This document shows positions 34,742 to 43,906 of a stretch of DNA of 64,000 nucleotides, in pieces. Positions within the stretch are counted from its first letter, which is position 1; each line of letters begins with the position of its first letter. Under the pieces are notes generated by a model. It did not search any database and was not told where the DNA came from. It saw only the letters and a list, made by a program, of their open reading frames with translations. Both the position numbers and the translations under genes were made by a program. Origin of the DNA: Pseudoalteromonas piscicida (lineage in GTDB: Bacteria > Pseudomonadota > Gammaproteobacteria > Enterobacterales > Alteromonadaceae); the NCBI RefSeq assembly GCF_002208135.1, contig NZ_CP021646.1, positions 2,730,001-2,794,000 on the forward strand. Reading direction: 5' to 3'.

Positions 34742-35878
34742 ATGATGGACTCTCCTATCCGCCATACAACAGACTGGCGTTTTTCAACACTTGCCTCTTG
34801 GTTAGGTGTCACACTTGCATGTATGTACTACCGTAACTCTCAGCTCGCATTAGTCGGCCAGCTAATCATTAGCGGTGCCATTTTGACATTGCTGTTTTTT
34901 ATCATTAACAACCCAAATAAGCGAGTCCATGCGGCAGCCTGTACTTACCTAGTATTGATAGCGCTACTTATGCAGGTATCAACAACTTCGTTAGTTTTTA
35001 TTCACTTGGTCATGTTTTCCGCAATTTTTAGTCCGCACTTTTCATTCCCTAAAGTTCTGTCTGCCGTGTTACTTGCTATGCTGGTATACGGATTTACACA
35101 CTATGCAAGGTGGGAAGGAAGCGTACCTTGGATCACCTTTGCTGTTTGGCTATTTTTTTGTGCAATGAATTGGTTTGTCAGCAGACGCATAGTTGAGAGC
35201 CTTAATATGCACTACCAATCTCGGCAAAATTACAAAGAGCTCAAAGCCACGCAACACATGATGGGGGCCATGTCAGCAGCGCAAGAAAGACTTAATATTT
35301 CCCGAGAATTGCATGATTCACTAGGCCATAAACTCACAGCACTGAGTATTAATCTTGATTTCGCAAAAAGAACGGCAAGCGAAGATATGGAGCCAACCCT
35401 AGTAAGTTGCCATCAACTAAGCCAAACTTTGCTTGAGGAAGTAAGAAGCATCGTATCCACTCAGCGCCACAATAAAACACTCTTGAAACAAGCACTCGAA
35501 GCAATTTTCAAGGCTACCCCAAATTTGCGCTACACCTTAAAGCTAGACCGCGGATCAGAACAAATCTCGCAAGAACATTCACTCTGCGTGATCCGTTTTT
35601 GTCAAGAAATGGTAAGCAATACGCTCAAACATACCAAAGCAAATCATATCAATTTTGAGGTCGCAATTGACACGGCAACCCATAACCTAAAAGCTAGCGC
35701 CTTTCACAACCAAAGCGAGTCTAGTTTGCCAAAACAAGGCAATGGCTTATCTGGGCTACATGAACGACTAGCACTACTTAACGGCTCATTCGCACAAAAA
35801 ATTGAAAATCAAAAGCTCATCAGCTCGATAACCATACCAGTACCCGAACTTAACCTTTTATCCGAGAATATTACATGA
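34742..35878 (+). CDS. NarL/DesK-type sensor histidine kinase (second copy)
   Basis: Membrane sensor kinase of 378 residues, paralogous in layout to the one at 12086. Five to six transmembrane helices fill residues 15-155, then a linker and the HisKA_3 box SRELHDSLGHKLTALS with phospho-acceptor H191, N box CQEMVSNTLKHTKAN and G box GNGLSGLHERL. No large sensory domain is present. ATG at 34742 or 34745; no strong ribosome site is visible. Its TGA overlaps the regulator's ATG (ATGA), so the pair is coupled. A small GG-leader peptide gene follows downstream on the other strand, which may be a target. Confidence 0.85.
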   Translation: MMDSPIRHTTDWRFSTLASWLGVTLACMYYRNSQLALVGQLIISGAILTLLFFIINNPNKRVHAAACTYLVLIALLMQVSTTSLVFIHLVMFSAIFSPHFSFPKVLSAVLLAMLVYGFTHYARWEGSVPWITFAVWLFFCAMNWFVSRRIVESLNMHYQSRQNYKELKATQHMMGAMSAAQERLNISRELHDSLGHKLTALSINLDFAKRTASEDMEPTLVSCHQLSQTLLEEVRSIVSTQRHNKTLLKQALEAIFKATPNLRYTLKLDRGSEQISQEHSLCVIRFCQEMVSNTLKHTKANHINFEVAIDTATHNLKASAFHNQSESSLPKQGNGLSGLHERLALLNGSFAQKIENQKLISSITIPVPELNLLSENIT

Positions 35879-36489
35879 TCAATTGCCTACTCGTGGAAGA
35901 CCAAACCTTGGTGAGATTGGGCCTAGCCAACTTGCTTAATCTTGACGAAAACATTTGTGTAAAAGGGCAAGCTGAAGACGGTATACAGGCACTTGAGTTA
36001 CTCGATTCACAGCAATTTGACATCATCTTACTGGATATGCGCATGCCTAATTTAGATGGGCTCGGTGTACTTAACGCATTGCGTACTAACGCAATACCCA
36101 CTCCAGTTTTGATTATCACTACCTTTGAAGATTGCGATGTATTAGTAAAGGCCATTAATCTTGGTGCACGGGGCTACGTACTTAAGAATATTGAACTAGA
36201 AGCATTAATCGACGCCATACAACAGGTGATTGCAGGGAAAAAAGTGCTACAAAGCGCTTTGACGACTTACCTTCTAGAGCAGCAATTAGCACCACAAGAA
36301 AAATTGACTGAAAAAGAACAAGCAGTGTTGCGCTGTTTATCTCTCGGCATGTCAAACAAAATCATCGCCAACACCTTACACAATTCCGAAGGCACCATTC
36401 GCAACCATGTCTCTCAAATACTCGCAAAACTTGAAGTTAAAGACAGAACCCAAGCGGTCATAAAGGCGATTAACCAGAGTTTGATTTAA
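35875..36489 (+). CDS. NarL/FixJ-type response regulator (second copy)
   Basis: Response regulator of 204 residues overlapping its kinase gene by four bases. Receiver features: LLVEDQTLVRLG, phospho-acceptor D54 in LLDMRMPNLDG, TTFED and GYVLKNIEL, where the conserved lysine is kept. The LuxR-type helix-turn-helix is at about residues 138-200 (LTEKEQAVLRCLSLGMSNKIIANTL, NSEGTIRNHVSQILAKL). It resembles the regulator at 13225 in motif wording (TTF, EGTI-NHVS). Likely target genes lie nearby, but no binding site can be assigned. Confidence 0.89.
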   Translation: MINCLLVEDQTLVRLGLANLLNLDENICVKGQAEDGIQALELLDSQQFDIILLDMRMPNLDGLGVLNALRTNAIPTPVLIITTFEDCDVLVKAINLGARGYVLKNIELEALIDAIQQVIAGKKVLQSALTTYLLEQQLAPQEKLTEKEQAVLRCLSLGMSNKIIANTLHNSEGTIRNHVSQILAKLEVKDRTQAVIKAINQSLI

Positions 36490-36810
36490 ATGAAGCTTAA
36501 CCGTGACGATGTACTGAATAAATAATAATCTTATTATAAAAAACTTAATGCCAACCTATTTAACCTGATATTTGGATAATAAAGGAGTTAACTAGCCAGA
36601 GCGCTGTCGTAATGAAATCGCTTTTGTCCCCTAGTAACTACACTCTGTAGGCTGGTAAATTTACGCACGATAGCTGGTTATTGAAAGTTAACTCAATCCA
36701 ATTAGCGCCAAAGCTGACGGCTAGGATGGCATTAACTATCCGAAGCTAAGGTTATTTATACAAAAGAGCATAAAACGTGATACGAACTAGGTCCGCATCA
36801 CGAATCAATA
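36490..36810. other. Intergenic region with hairpin, no gene seen
   Basis: About 320 bp between the regulator (+) and the peptide gene (-). The only clear structure is a stem at 36776-36802 (CGTGATACG with CGCATCACG, one mismatch) just past the peptide gene's stop, a probable terminator for it. No further coding frame is convincing. Confidence 0.45.
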
Positions 36811-36993
36811 TTACATTTCCGTACAGGCAACTTTATCCGTAGGATAGCAAGTGTCGGTAACTAAACATTTTGGACCCATGCTGCACCACTCAGTTTGCTT
36901 CACGCCACCTGCTACTTGAGGAGTCGCTTGCGCATTGAGTTCGGTATTATTAGATAGAGATTTAAGTGGTTTTTTTTGTAATTTCAATTTCAT
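36811..36993 (-). CDS. GG-leader RiPP-type precursor peptide (class I lanthipeptide-like)
   Basis: Peptide of 60 residues. The leader MKLKLQKKPLKSLSNNTE...QATPQVAGG is basic and ends in a double glycine, like the natural-product precursor leaders annotated as class I lanthipeptide in marine gammaproteobacteria and Bacteroidetes. The core of about 30 residues has four Cys and several Thr/Ser (EWCSMG, KCLVTDTC, VACTE), suitable for thioether or disulfide formation. AAGGAA is 6-7 nt before the ATG. No LanB, LanC, LanM or peptidase-transporter gene is in the window, so it is an orphan here. A broken paralog is at 16166-16351. Confidence 0.72.
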   Translation of the reverse strand: MKLKLQKKPLKSLSNNTELNAQATPQVAGGVKQTEWCSMGPKCLVTDTCYPTDKVACTEM

Positions 36994-37018
36994 TCTTTAT
37001 TTTCCTTATTGATAATTT

Positions 37019-37039
37019 GTACCCTTTTTAAAAGAGTAC
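37019..37039. promoter_or_regulatory. 21-bp palindrome upstream of peptide gene
   Basis: GTACcCTTTT and AAAAGaGTAC form inverted arms with one mismatch, 26 nt before the peptide gene's ATG on the minus strand. Candidate operator or leader hairpin. Confidence 0.4.
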
Positions 37040-37168
37040 CCCCAAAGTATCACCTTTAGAGATAGAGAACAATAATTCAGCAAATACTAAAGTTGTAAAT
37101 AATCCTTTCGCTCAGTTTTAATTAAGGGCTTAGCATGCAATCTTTACATATCGGATAATTTGTCGCGT

Positions 37169-37199
37169 GCATTGGACTGAGCTCAACCCAGTCCAATGC
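37169..37199. terminator. Hairpin after RCC1-like pseudogene
   Basis: GCATTGGACTG (37169-37179) pairs perfectly with CAGTCCAATGC (37189-37199), 9-nt loop, just beyond the last in-frame stop of the pseudogene on the minus strand. Probable terminator. Confidence 0.6.
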
Positions 37200-37206
37200 C
37201 TTTAAA

Positions 37207-38103
37207 CTAGTATAGTGCTCGGTCTCTTTTCCCATACCCATAATATGGAAAAATATCCCAGCAAAATAGACCATCTTCTCCCACCGCACAGGTTGAGTCT
37301 TCCATTAATTTCGTCAAATTTTAAATCGAAGGAAGCGTAATCCTCTTACCTTCATAACTCCCTAAGGGCCAGCAAGATAGAACGTTATCATCTACTGCAC
37401 AGGCTTGGTCCGTATATACATTAAGTTGCGTCGGATTAACGAGTGGTTTGCTATACACATCATTAGCGCGATTCCAGCACACCGCTCTATCAAGTTCTAA
37501 AACACATGTTTCTACAGCACCAACTGAAACACTTTTTGTAGTTAACAAGTCACGTGGAACAAACAGTTCTTCATGAGTTCCCTCCTTGATACATTGCACA
37601 AAGCGAGAATTAATCTGCTGATAACCTCTAACCATGCAAATACAGTCATCACTTAAATCCAGAGATAATATGTTATCAGAATACATGCTCGGGTAACTCC
37701 AATCAGCCTCAGAGTTATCGCTACCACACAAAAAGCCGTCTGTGTATAAAGCACATACGCAAATACCTTCCCAACTAAGATAAGACTTTCTTGCTGCGCT
37801 TCCATTACTAATAGACGCTAAATTTGTTGGACGTGCTTACAGTCGAATTTCAGGATCTTCTTGGCTCCATTCTTTTACCAGCTCGAAACACTCCAACTTA
37901 CCACTTTCAACAATACATAAATTGTCATCTCTCAAAGAAATGTCATCAGGATAGTATTGTTTATCAAAAAAAACCTGACCGTAAGAATTACCGGAACACT
38001 CTGAGCCACTTTCATCAGCATCATAATTTGATTCTAAAATGGTATACCTATTGAGCCGTAGAACAGGTTTGGTTTGAGTTGAATGGATGAATAAGATATC
38101 CAA
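37207..38103 (-). pseudogene. RCC1-like repeat protein broken by two in-frame TAA codons
   Basis: One reading frame, read right to left from 38103 to the TAG at 37207, is coding-like throughout but is cut by TAA at 37837-37839 and again at 37321-37323. The product consists of short Cys-rich repeats of the RCC1/beta-propeller kind: DDNLCIVESGKLECFE, GICVCALYTDGFLCGS, DDCICMVRGYQ, ETCVLELDRAVCWN, QACAVDDNVLSCWP and STCAVGEDGLFCWD, spaced about 40-50 residues. No frameshift is needed, so point mutations explain the breaks. The normal N-terminus and signal are not recognised upstream. Likely a decayed secreted protein; readthrough is a remote alternative. Confidence 0.7.
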
Positions 38104-38214
38104 GTTCGTAATGAGCTAATTTGCTCATCAAGTTGACTGTTTTTGTCCTAGCTATTGAATTTTCTTCATTCCTATACTGGAGAACATAATAATAACGACG
38201 AAAGGTTACTCAGC

Positions 38215-40485
38215 ATGATTGCAGCAACTCAATCGCACAGAGTCAGTTCAACCAAAGCTATAGCACGGCATACACTATCACTTCTGATAGCGGCAGTATT
38301 ATCAGGCCATAGTTATGCCGAAGCGCAGCCAACGCTTAGCACTGAGCAAAGCAAAAAAATTGAGCGGATCAGCGTCACCGCTACGCGGCAAACAGAAAAC
38401 CTACAAGATGTCGCGCTTGCGGTGACCGCCCTCTCCGCCTCAGAGCTTGAGAAGATGAACGTACAAGATCTCGGTGACCTGGCATCTCACGTTCCGAACC
38501 TTAACCTGCACTCTGGTGATGCTTCCAACGCCGTCATTTATATCCGCGGGATTGGCCAAATTGACTCTATCTCCTTTAATGACCCCGGGGTTGGCGTGTA
38601 TCTCGATGACGTATATCTAGGGCGCGTTCAAGGTGCCTTTTTAGATGTTGTCGACCCTGAGCAAATCGAGGTATTACGTGGTCCACAAGGTACCCTTTAC
38701 GGTCGCAATACCATAGGTGGCGCGGTACGTTTTAGTAGTGCCAAACCTTCGCAAGATAACGAAGGATATGTCAGCGTGGCGCTTGGGAATTATAATGCTC
38801 GGACGGTAAAAGCTAGCGTCAACGGTGCATTGATTGACGACACGCTCTCTGGGCGTTTTGCTATTGCCAAAAGTAGTCGAGATGGTTTTAGTGAGAATCG
38901 CTACAACAACCGTGACGACCACGACAAAGACACCCTAGCGTGGCGCGGCGGTTTACTTTATCAACCGAGTGAGTATTTTTCGGCCTATTTGGTCGTCGAT
39001 GGCTCGAACGCATCTCCCTCAAGCTCACGCACTCCACATCGAGAAACACCTATCTATTCTGTGATAAAAGAAGGCGACTATGCACCTCAGGAAGACCCAT
39101 TTGTCGTCGACGTTAACTACAACGATTTAGAAGAGCTCGATACCTCGGGAGCGAGCTTAACGCTTGAATATCTCACGGGCCACTCGGTATTTAAATCCAT
39201 CACTGCTCGACGCGAAATGGAATACCGAACGCACTTAGACTTAGATGCCACCCCCGATGCATCGTTTGGTATTTTTAACTTCGAAGATCAACAGCAGATA
39301 AGCCAAGAATTTCAATGGTTATACAAAGACGACAAATTCTCTTTGGTATCTGGGCTCTATTACTTTAATGAGGACGATCTGAGTTTTGGCGGCTCCGTTG
39401 CACCGGACTTTTTCGTTATGGTGGCACCAGAGGTTTACCTGCCTTGGCCTGTGATTAACGCAGGAGAACGTGATCAAGAAAATACCAGCTCAGCCCTCTA
39501 CGCTAACCTCTCTTGGTCTTTGACTGAAAAGCTCGACGTCACGCTTGGCGCACGCTACACCATAGAGAAAAAAGAAGTCACATCCAAAGGCGAGGAATTT
39601 TTTGGCACCGGTGTAACAACGGCTGAGGAAATGGAAGCGGTATTCGGCACGGGGATTGGCTATAGCCCGACAGGCTACAGCGCATCCAAGGAATGGAAAG
39701 AGTTTACCCCAAAGGTGGTGTTCGATTACACCATATCTGACGACAGCATGGTTTACCTGAGCGCTGGAAAAGGGTTTAAAAGTGGCGGTTTTAATGGCCG
39801 GATCACCTCATTCGCACAACCTTTTGAACCAGAAACCTTGTGGAGCTATGAAATTGGCTCTAAGTCTTTATTGAATAAGCAGAATATTCGCTTAAATACC
39901 GCAGCTTTTTTCAATGACTACAAAAACTTTCAGCTCAGCCGCTTTTCTATCGACCCCGACACCGGCGCGTTTTTATCACTGTTTGAAAATGCAGGTAAAG
40001 CCACTATTTATGGCGCAGAAATGGAGCTCGAAGCCGTGGCTTCCGATAACCTCACTCTGAACCTCAACTTGGGCTATTTAGGGGGCGGTTATGATGAGCT
40101 TATCGGTGACTTTGGTAAAGAAGTCAGCGATGAAAGAGAGCTGGTTAATTCACCAAAATGGAATGGCCGTGCAGGCTTTGAATACTTCTTTAGCGCCTTT
40201 ACACAAGGCGAATTTTCACTACGAGCTAGTGCCGCCTATCGCAGTAAAACCTATCTCACCGTGAGCAGTTCAGAGGTACTCGCGCAGTCTGGCTACACCC
40301 TCTTTGATATGTCACTACACTACCGCTCCGCGGACGACAGTTGGGAAGCTAGTTTATACGGCAAAAACTTAGGCGATAAACGCTATCGTCAACACGGCTT
40401 CGATCTTAGCGCAGCACCTGGGGTTCAACTTGGTTATTACGGCGCGCCTAGAACGTACGGTATCAACCTTAAATATAAGTTTTAA
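38215..40485 (+). CDS. TonB-dependent outer-membrane receptor
   Basis: Outer-membrane active transporter of about 756 residues. A long signal (HTLSLLIAAVLSGHSYAEA) precedes a TonB box-like segment (KIERISVTATR) and the plug domain (NVQDLGDLASHVPNLNL, VYIRGIG-like IYIRGIGQ, PEQIEVLRGPQGTLYGRNTIGGAV). The 22-stranded barrel ends in a terminal aromatic strand GINLKYKF. The plug wording fits the iron/siderophore-like or polyene-type subgroup often paired with hydrolases in marine bacteria. I chose the ATG at 38215 with AAAGG 9 nt upstream. An esterase gene starts 2 bp after the stop, so an uptake-plus-hydrolysis operon is likely. Substrate unknown. Confidence 0.87.
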   Translation: MIAATQSHRVSSTKAIARHTLSLLIAAVLSGHSYAEAQPTLSTEQSKKIERISVTATRQTENLQDVALAVTALSASELEKMNVQDLGDLASHVPNLNLHSGDASNAVIYIRGIGQIDSISFNDPGVGVYLDDVYLGRVQGAFLDVVDPEQIEVLRGPQGTLYGRNTIGGAVRFSSAKPSQDNEGYVSVALGNYNARTVKASVNGALIDDTLSGRFAIAKSSRDGFSENRYNNRDDHDKDTLAWRGGLLYQPSEYFSAYLVVDGSNASPSSSRTPHRETPIYSVIKEGDYAPQEDPFVVDVNYNDLEELDTSGASLTLEYLTGHSVFKSITARREMEYRTHLDLDATPDASFGIFNFEDQQQISQEFQWLYKDDKFSLVSGLYYFNEDDLSFGGSVAPDFFVMVAPEVYLPWPVINAGERDQENTSSALYANLSWSLTEKLDVTLGARYTIEKKEVTSKGEEFFGTGVTTAEEMEAVFGTGIGYSPTGYSASKEWKEFTPKVVFDYTISDDSMVYLSAGKGFKSGGFNGRITSFAQPFEPETLWSYEIGSKSLLNKQNIRLNTAAFFNDYKNFQLSRFSIDPDTGAFLSLFENAGKATIYGAEMELEAVASDNLTLNLNLGYLGGGYDELIGDFGKEVSDERELVNSPKWNGRAGFEYFFSAFTQGEFSLRASAAYRSKTYLTVSSSEVLAQSGYTLFDMSLHYRSADDSWEASLYGKNLGDKRYRQHGFDLSAAPGVQLGYYGAPRTYGINLKYKF

Positions 40486-40487
40486 TT

Positions 40488-41438
40488 ATGAAATTAGACA
40501 AACAAACACAAGCATTGTTAGAAGACCTCGCGGCTCAAGCTGGCGACATTCATGACATCGAAATCTCCATTGAGACCTCACGAGAAGGCGCAAGAGCGAT
40601 GTTTTTAGGGCTCGCGGGAGAGATTGACGCACAAGTAAGTAGCCAAGACCTACACATTGAACACAATGGTATTCAGGTGGGCGTTCGCTGTTACCGCCCA
40701 GCGCAGCCTTTGGCAAGCCCTAGTCCCGCGGTGGTGTTTGTCCACGGTGGCGGTTGGTCCCTAGGAGATGTCGACTGCTATGACGGACTGGTAAAAGACT
40801 TATGCCAGCAATCCGGAGTCGTTTTTTTCAGTGTGGAATACAGCCTTGCGCCTGAGCATAAATTCCCATGCGCCCTGCAACAAGTAATAGCTGTAGTGGA
40901 TTGGCTGCAAGAAAACCACCAGCGGTTGGAGCTAGATCCCACTAAGATTTCACTGATGGGCGACAGTGCAGGTGGTAACTTAGCGCTTGTTGCTGCGCAT
41001 AACTTACATCAACAACAGCCAAACACCCTAAGTAACTTATACCTAGTTTACCCGGTAGTTGATTCCTTTTCTCCCCATGAAACCTATCCGTCACGCATGC
41101 AGTATGGCGATGGAAACTTGTTGCTAACCAGAAAGGCAATTAAAGACACCTGCGACTGGTATCTAGCACCCGAGCAAAGCGCAGCGGACATCAATGTCTC
41201 GCCATTATTTATTGAAGACATGACGCACCTTCCTGCCACCAGTGTGTTGCTTGCCGGCTGCGACCCACTTTACGATGAGGGAATGCTGCTCGCTAAAAAA
41301 CTAAAGCAAGCGGGTGTGCTTAATACCTTAACCTGCTTTGAAAATACCATACATGCGTTTTTCTCCTTTGCCGTGCTCGACGTCTGCAAGCTCGCGCGCA
41401 GTAATATCGCTAATCAGTTAAAACATGACTTGACCTAG
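40488..41438 (+). CDS. HSL-family alpha/beta hydrolase (esterase)
   Basis: Soluble esterase of 316 residues in the hormone-sensitive-lipase family. The oxyanion motif HGGGWSLGD and nucleophile elbow GDSAGGN are both present; the acid residue is in ..LLAGCDPLYDEG and the histidine in TIHAFFS. No signal peptide, so it should act in the cytoplasm on small esters. It starts 2 bp after the TonB receptor stop and 9 bp before the next, secreted, hydrolase. The arrangement suggests that a large ester is split outside, imported through the receptor, and finished inside. That pathway is inference. Confidence 0.88.
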   Translation: MKLDKQTQALLEDLAAQAGDIHDIEISIETSREGARAMFLGLAGEIDAQVSSQDLHIEHNGIQVGVRCYRPAQPLASPSPAVVFVHGGGWSLGDVDCYDGLVKDLCQQSGVVFFSVEYSLAPEHKFPCALQQVIAVVDWLQENHQRLELDPTKISLMGDSAGGNLALVAAHNLHQQQPNTLSNLYLVYPVVDSFSPHETYPSRMQYGDGNLLLTRKAIKDTCDWYLAPEQSAADINVSPLFIEDMTHLPATSVLLAGCDPLYDEGMLLAKKLKQAGVLNTLTCFENTIHAFFSFAVLDVCKLARSNIANQLKHDLT

Positions 41439-41447
41439 GATAAAAAT

Positions 41448-42689
41448 ATGAAAAACACAAACACAGCATTGCGCACTCACACTTATGGATTGCTCGTTTT
41501 TATCTCACTTGCAGCAAGTGGTGTAGCGCACGCATCAGCGACACTTGAAGCCACCTATACCACAGGTATTAACAATGGCTGGCAAAAGATTGAAAGATGG
41601 CGAGATAACTCAGGGCATATCGGCAATGAAAGCTTTCCAGCTGACGGTCGTGGCAATCAATCAGGTCAGCGTGCTACTTTCTTTGCGTCTAACCAACCAA
41701 GCTCTGCGCAGTTTCTGCTTTATCATGCACCGGGTTGGGATAGTAACAGCCGCCAAACACCAGTGTTGCTGATCCACGGTGCCAATCAAGATGCCGATTT
41801 GGCATGGGCAAATCCAAACGAGGCCGGTAGTTACGGCTGTGGTCGACAAAACTGTCCTTCGCAAGGCTTAATGCAAGCGCTTGCCAATGATGATTACAAA
41901 GTCTTTGCCTTAAATCTGGCGCATAAAAATGGCGATGGCTTTATCTGGGCGGAGCAGATAGCCAATGCCATCGCTCAGGTTAAAAATAAGACGGGGGCAA
42001 CGCAAGTCGATTTAGTCACTTGGTCAAAAAGCGCGTTTAATGCCCGCATGTATATTTCTTCTTTGACCAATGCTTGGAGCACTAAATTCAACAGTGATGT
42101 ACGCAAACTAGTTATGCTCGGCGCCCCCAACAACGGCATTGATTGGTCATTTCGTCACGGCGTTAATCATACCTATGGTGCTTATTCGCAATGTGGCGGC
42201 AGCATAAATGGGCCTACTGCGCATGATCAGATATTATGTTTTGGCTTATGGTATTCAAGTTCTGAGTGGGTTTACGACTCGTCTTACTTTCCCGGCTCCG
42301 CGCAGATGCTAAAAGCACTCGATGATAAATATGCACTCCCCACCACAGAACAAGATTGGTACACCACTTACTACGGTGGCTTAGGGTTTGTAAGCAAAGG
42401 CCGAGGTATCGCAGCGTTTACGGTCAACTCACTGGTAGACCAAGTCCGTAGCGCTGGTACCGACAGTAGCGTTCAAGTTTATAACCTTTGCGGCGATCAG
42501 GCTGATATGGCATTTATTCACAATGAACATACCGGTCCTTCCGATGGCGTTGTATTTATCAGTAGCTGCATCGACAGCACGGGAATAAGTAACTTGGCGG
42601 GCTCAGCAGTTGTGGCCACCAACCACCTAGAGCTTGGCTGGGAACCCAGTGCAATCAACCAAATCAAAAATTGGTTAAGTGCACCCTAG
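41448..42689 (+). CDS. Secreted alpha/beta hydrolase (lipase/depolymerase-like)
   Basis: Exported hydrolase of 413 residues. Signal peptide to about residue 30 (LVFISLAASGVAHASA). The fold is alpha/beta hydrolase: an early LLIHGANQDADLAW strand-turn gives the oxyanion region and VTWSKSAFNAR is the nucleophile elbow, with Lys-Ser instead of the common His-Ser. A likely catalytic histidine is in TNHLELGW near the end. Cys pairs (GCGRQNCP and CGG...LCFG) suggest disulfides. The shape fits secreted lipases or polyester depolymerases; the substrate is unknown. Third gene of the receptor operon, followed by an AraC-type regulator. Confidence 0.8.
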   Translation: MKNTNTALRTHTYGLLVFISLAASGVAHASATLEATYTTGINNGWQKIERWRDNSGHIGNESFPADGRGNQSGQRATFFASNQPSSAQFLLYHAPGWDSNSRQTPVLLIHGANQDADLAWANPNEAGSYGCGRQNCPSQGLMQALANDDYKVFALNLAHKNGDGFIWAEQIANAIAQVKNKTGATQVDLVTWSKSAFNARMYISSLTNAWSTKFNSDVRKLVMLGAPNNGIDWSFRHGVNHTYGAYSQCGGSINGPTAHDQILCFGLWYSSSEWVYDSSYFPGSAQMLKALDDKYALPTTEQDWYTTYYGGLGFVSKGRGIAAFTVNSLVDQVRSAGTDSSVQVYNLCGDQADMAFIHNEHTGPSDGVVFISSCIDSTGISNLAGSAVVATNHLELGWEPSAINQIKNWLSAP

Positions 42690-42799
42690 GCGGGCGGTGA
42701 CAAAATACTGCACTAAAGTTGCAACGCAAAACTATTGCTATCTTGAGTTGATGTTGATTAACTGAATTGTTGAGAGTGATAGGATGAGCCTACGTATTT

Positions 42800-43852
42800 A
42801 TGTCAAACACCGCCATTGCACCTTGCTACGTGCAATTGATGCAGCACACACTCACCGCAGCAAAACTGGAATTTGCTGCGGTCGCTCGGTCTTTGGTTAT
42901 CAATAAAGCCATTGACGCCCTAGATGCCATTGAATTTATGCGCGTGATGGAACACTGTGCTGTCGAGCTCAATGACGAAAGCCTAAACCTCAACCGCAAA
43001 AAGCTCCTGCCTGGCACCAACGAATTTGTATTCAATAGCCTGCGCCATTGCCGCACCATTACTCAGCTATTGCAAGAGCTTGCCCGTGGCTATAACTTTA
43101 TCCACGCGGGAACTTACAATTTCTGCGAGGTGTCACACACTCAAGTGAGTTACATAATTGATGATGCGGCTTTTGACTACGCCTCGGCCGCCGATGCGCA
43201 ATTTTCTCACTGTATGTTAGATAGCATGCTGATATTGATCCATGGCTTGGTAAAATATGTGTGCGCCGAAACCACCCAAGTTCAACTCACACAAGTGCAG
43301 ACCAAAAGTGACGCAAGCTCGCTGCTAAATTCAGTTATCACCCACATTCCCATTAAACCTGCAAGCAATCGCTACTTGCTCACCTATCAATACCAAGAAA
43401 CGAATCAATCATTAGATTTAGCAAAGCTAGAACATCTTACGCTCGATACCATTTACCATTCACTGGCAAATACGCTCCATCATCAGCAGTCGATTAACGA
43501 CCATGCTAACTTGCTCGATAGAGTCTATAGTGAGCTTAACGCGGGAACACTGTGCCAAGAACAAATGGCTGACAAGCTCAATATCAGCTCGGCAACATTA
43601 AGACGAAGGCTCGCTGAGTATCAAACCAGTTTTAGGCAACTAAAAAACAACGTACAAAACAAGCAGGCCAAACTGCGACTGACTCAAGGCAGTAGTTTGT
43701 ATGAGGTGGCGCACACGCTTCAGTTTTCAGATGAGCGTAGCTTTATCCGTGCGTTTAAGTCGTGGAATGGCGTAACGCCTATGCAATTTCTGCAGGATTT
43801 GAGTTCTACTGTAAAAGTTGACGTCAAACAAAGCAAAGCACAACAAAAATGA
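42800..43852 (+). CDS. AraC-family transcriptional regulator
   Basis: Regulator of 350 residues with an N-terminal sensor (about residues 20-220, AraC arabinose-binding-like/OruR type) and a C-terminal double helix-turn-helix (CQEQMADKLNISSATLRRRLAEY, then LYEVAHTLQFSDERSFIRAFKSW and GVTPMQF). It directly follows the receptor-esterase operon on the same strand, 110 bp downstream, and is the best candidate for its activator. The sensed ligand may be a hydrolysis product of the imported ester, by analogy with similar clusters. ATG at 42800; ribosome site weak. Confidence 0.86.
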   Translation: MSNTAIAPCYVQLMQHTLTAAKLEFAAVARSLVINKAIDALDAIEFMRVMEHCAVELNDESLNLNRKKLLPGTNEFVFNSLRHCRTITQLLQELARGYNFIHAGTYNFCEVSHTQVSYIIDDAAFDYASAADAQFSHCMLDSMLILIHGLVKYVCAETTQVQLTQVQTKSDASSLLNSVITHIPIKPASNRYLLTYQYQETNQSLDLAKLEHLTLDTIYHSLANTLHHQQSINDHANLLDRVYSELNAGTLCQEQMADKLNISSATLRRRLAEYQTSFRQLKNNVQNKQAKLRLTQGSSLYEVAHTLQFSDERSFIRAFKSWNGVTPMQFLQDLSSTVKVDVKQSKAQQK

Positions 43853-43906
43853 TATTGTGCTACGAGCGAATAAAGTTAAAGTAATAATGTAATACGTGGA
43901 AAGGAT

